A program made the translations under genes and the position numbers. From Gemmatimonadota bacterium (GTDB taxonomy: Bacteria > Gemmatimonadota > Gemmatimonadetes > Longimicrobiales > Gaopeijiaceae), in the NCBI GenBank assembly GCA_029262115.1, contig JAJCZZ010000020.1, positions 1-64,000 on the forward strand: a stretch of 64,000 nucleotides of DNA, read 5' to 3'. Positions 63,046 to 64,000 of this stretch are shown here, piece by piece. Positions within the stretch are counted from its first letter, which is position 1, and each line of letters begins with the position of its first letter. The notes under the pieces were generated by a model. That model saw nothing but the letters and a program-made list of their open reading frames with translations. It did not search any database and was not told the DNA's origin.

Positions 63046-63756
63046 TTACTTCGGACTCCTGCTCGGCGAAACCACGAACGCTCGTTCGAGCACCTTGAGT
63101 ACGGTAGCGTGGGAGGCGTCTTCCGACAGATCGGCCGAGTCGCGGGCGCCGTGCCCGTGCATGGCGAAGAAGGCGACATTTTCCACCAGGACACGAGCGG
63201 CCGTGTCGGGGTCGGGATACGGCTGGATGTAGCCTTGAAGCATGCGCCGGGCGAGGTACTGTGCGCCCAGGCCCAACAGCTCTCGACGGAAGTCCAGGTA
63301 GAAGAGCAGCTCCAACTCCGGCCACTCCCCAGCGCACTTCTCGATGAGCCGAATGGCGCGCCAGAACCTCGACTGCCACGCCCACAACTCCTCGATTACG
63401 TCGCGGAACTCGAGTTCATGATCGTCTGGATGCCTCCGCGCGGCCGCGGCGCGGAGGGCCGTGAAGGGTGAACTTGCCCTTAGAGGGGACCAGAGCCAGT
63501 CGACGGTGTCCGTGTCGACGGCTGCCCCGAACGGAAGCTCGGCGACGGCTGGCAAGGGCACATGGAAGGCCCTCATCAACGCCAGGCGGAAGAGTCCATC
63601 TTTGCCGGTCGCATAGAGGTAGAGCGTGCCTGCGGAGACCTCGGCGCTCCCGGCGATGGCGTCCATACGGGTGTTGCGATAGCCCGAGGCCAGGAACGCG
63701 TCGAGGGCGGCGTCGACGATCCGGTCGAGTTTGGCAGGAGAGAGGGTTCGTACCAT
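63046..63756 (-). CDS. TetR family transcriptional regulator
   Basis: The 236-residue protein has a TetR-type HTH (LDRIVDAALDAFLASGYRNT, then MDAIAGSAEVSAGTLYLYAT) and a helical ligand-binding domain. Two starts are possible: ATG 63780 and ATG 63756. I use 63756 because the first would place the protein's own start inside a perfect palindrome (63767-63781) that looks like its operator. The ligand is unknown. Confidence 0.8.
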   Translation of the reverse strand: MVRTLSPAKLDRIVDAALDAFLASGYRNTRMDAIAGSAEVSAGTLYLYATGKDGLFRLALMRAFHVPLPAVAELPFGAAVDTDTVDWLWSPLRASSPFTALRAAAARRHPDDHELEFRDVIEELWAWQSRFWRAIRLIEKCAGEWPELELLFYLDFRRELLGLGAQYLARRMLQGYIQPYPDPDTAARVLVENVAFFAMHGHGARDSADLSEDASHATVLKVLERAFVVSPSRSPK

Positions 63757-63766
63757 GGCGTAGAGT

Positions 63767-63781
63767 AATGAACGGTTCATT
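63767..63781. promoter_or_regulatory. palindromic operator at the TetR gene start
   Basis: AATGAAC-G-GTTCATT is a perfect 7+1+7 palindrome just upstream of ATG 63756. TetR regulators often bind such sites to control themselves. The surrounding sequence (TTATCTACAATAGT) is AT-rich and probably holds the promoter. Confidence 0.55.
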
Positions 63782-63843
63782 TATCTACAATAGTGAGCGC
63801 CATGGGATCTCACAGCCGTTGTTCTGTAACGCCTATTCCCTGA

Positions 63844-64000
63844 TCAGCACGCCCGCTCCAGGAGCGGTAGGGCCTTCTTGTTGCACATCACCCGGAGGAA
63901 GACCACTTCAGCCAGCAGGCCCGTCGCGGCAAGCGTGACGCCCATCGCGGCGCCGTTGTAGCCCATCGGGCCGAGCAGAAGCGGGGCGGCCGCGAGGATG
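63844..64000 (-). CDS. C-terminal part of a membrane protein (partial)
   Basis: The minus strand encodes ILAAAPLLLGPMGYNGAAMG, then VTLAATGLLAEVVFLR and CNKKALPLLERAC, ending TGA at 63844-63846. The segment has two hydrophobic stretches and a GAAMG motif, as in the last helices of MATE/polysaccharide-flippase proteins. The rest lies outside the window, so the family is a guess. Confidence 0.5.
   Translation of the reverse strand, partial: ILAAAPLLLGPMGYNGAAMGVTLAATGLLAEVVFLRVMCNKKALPLLERAC

Overview
The window is a high-GC bacterial chromosome segment with no rRNA, tRNA, CRISPR array or replication origin that I could find. Gene content suggests an aerobic, Gram-negative-like heterotroph. 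There are lipoproteins with lipoboxes, a TonB-type and a plug-type envelope protein, an aa3-type oxidase, many c-type cytochromes and an HmuY-like protein inside the oxidase operon. I would guess Gemmatimonadota, but only from overall gene content and order; no marker gene in the window fixes the phylum. Most operons are very tight, with ATGA, GTGA or TGATG overlaps at many junctions.

Left part (1-21.1 kb). It opens with a broken gamma-glutamyltransferase fragment and an accessory patch: an acetyltransferase, a lipoprotein hydrolase, and an AAA ATPase translationally coupled to a frameshifted partner. Housekeeping and envelope genes follow: a NUDIX hydrolase, an acidic/basic repeat protein, an SnoaL-like lipoprotein, a PanE-like reductase, a membrane protein/HTH pair and a large membrane Fe-S oxidoreductase. 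A ChlI-like ATPase and its expected VWA partner are separated by a 4.2-kb leftward block (MutY, creatininase-like, SDR, plug-domain protein) and by tandem repeats. A DHFR-like/GNAT/TonB-like leftward operon ends this part.

21.1-26.7 kb is a decayed zone. It holds two IS110 copies (one with an N-terminal deletion, one a short 5' fragment), a broken response-regulator remnant and two serine-hydrolase genes with several frameshifts. It ends with a 59-bp tandem duplication.

26.6-47.3 kb is a rightward respiratory and maturation supercluster. It begins with a chlorite-dismutase-family (HemQ-like) protein. Then come a ferredoxin, an Mrp ATPase, a zinc-ribbon/PCP_red protein, an ABC ATPase and permease, a universal-stress/PCP_red fusion and a radical SAM/SPASM/PCP_red fusion. 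Next are a CydA-like membrane protein without CydB, three c-type cytochromes and a cupredoxin-like lipoprotein. The cytochrome c oxidase subunits II, I, III and IV follow with small accessory proteins, SCO and CtaG. My reading is that the CydA-like/cytochrome c group passes quinol electrons toward the aa3 oxidase, and that the upstream PCP_red/radical SAM/Mrp group matures a tetrapyrrole or Fe-S cofactor for it. This is the most interesting candidate system here.

47.3-57.9 kb is a leftward eight-gene heme operon (hemA-hemH-hemY-hemB-hemC-hemD-hemL-hemE) preceded by thymidylate kinase. With the HemQ-like protein 20 kb away, it suggests the coproporphyrin-dependent route.

58-64 kb carries a hexapeptide acetyltransferase and a three-gene phosphorelay. 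The relay is a histidine kinase with an ethylene-receptor-like sensor domain, an Rcp1-like response regulator and a receiver-PAS-GAF-kinase hybrid. A TetR regulator with a palindromic site at its start and the 3' end of a membrane protein close the window.
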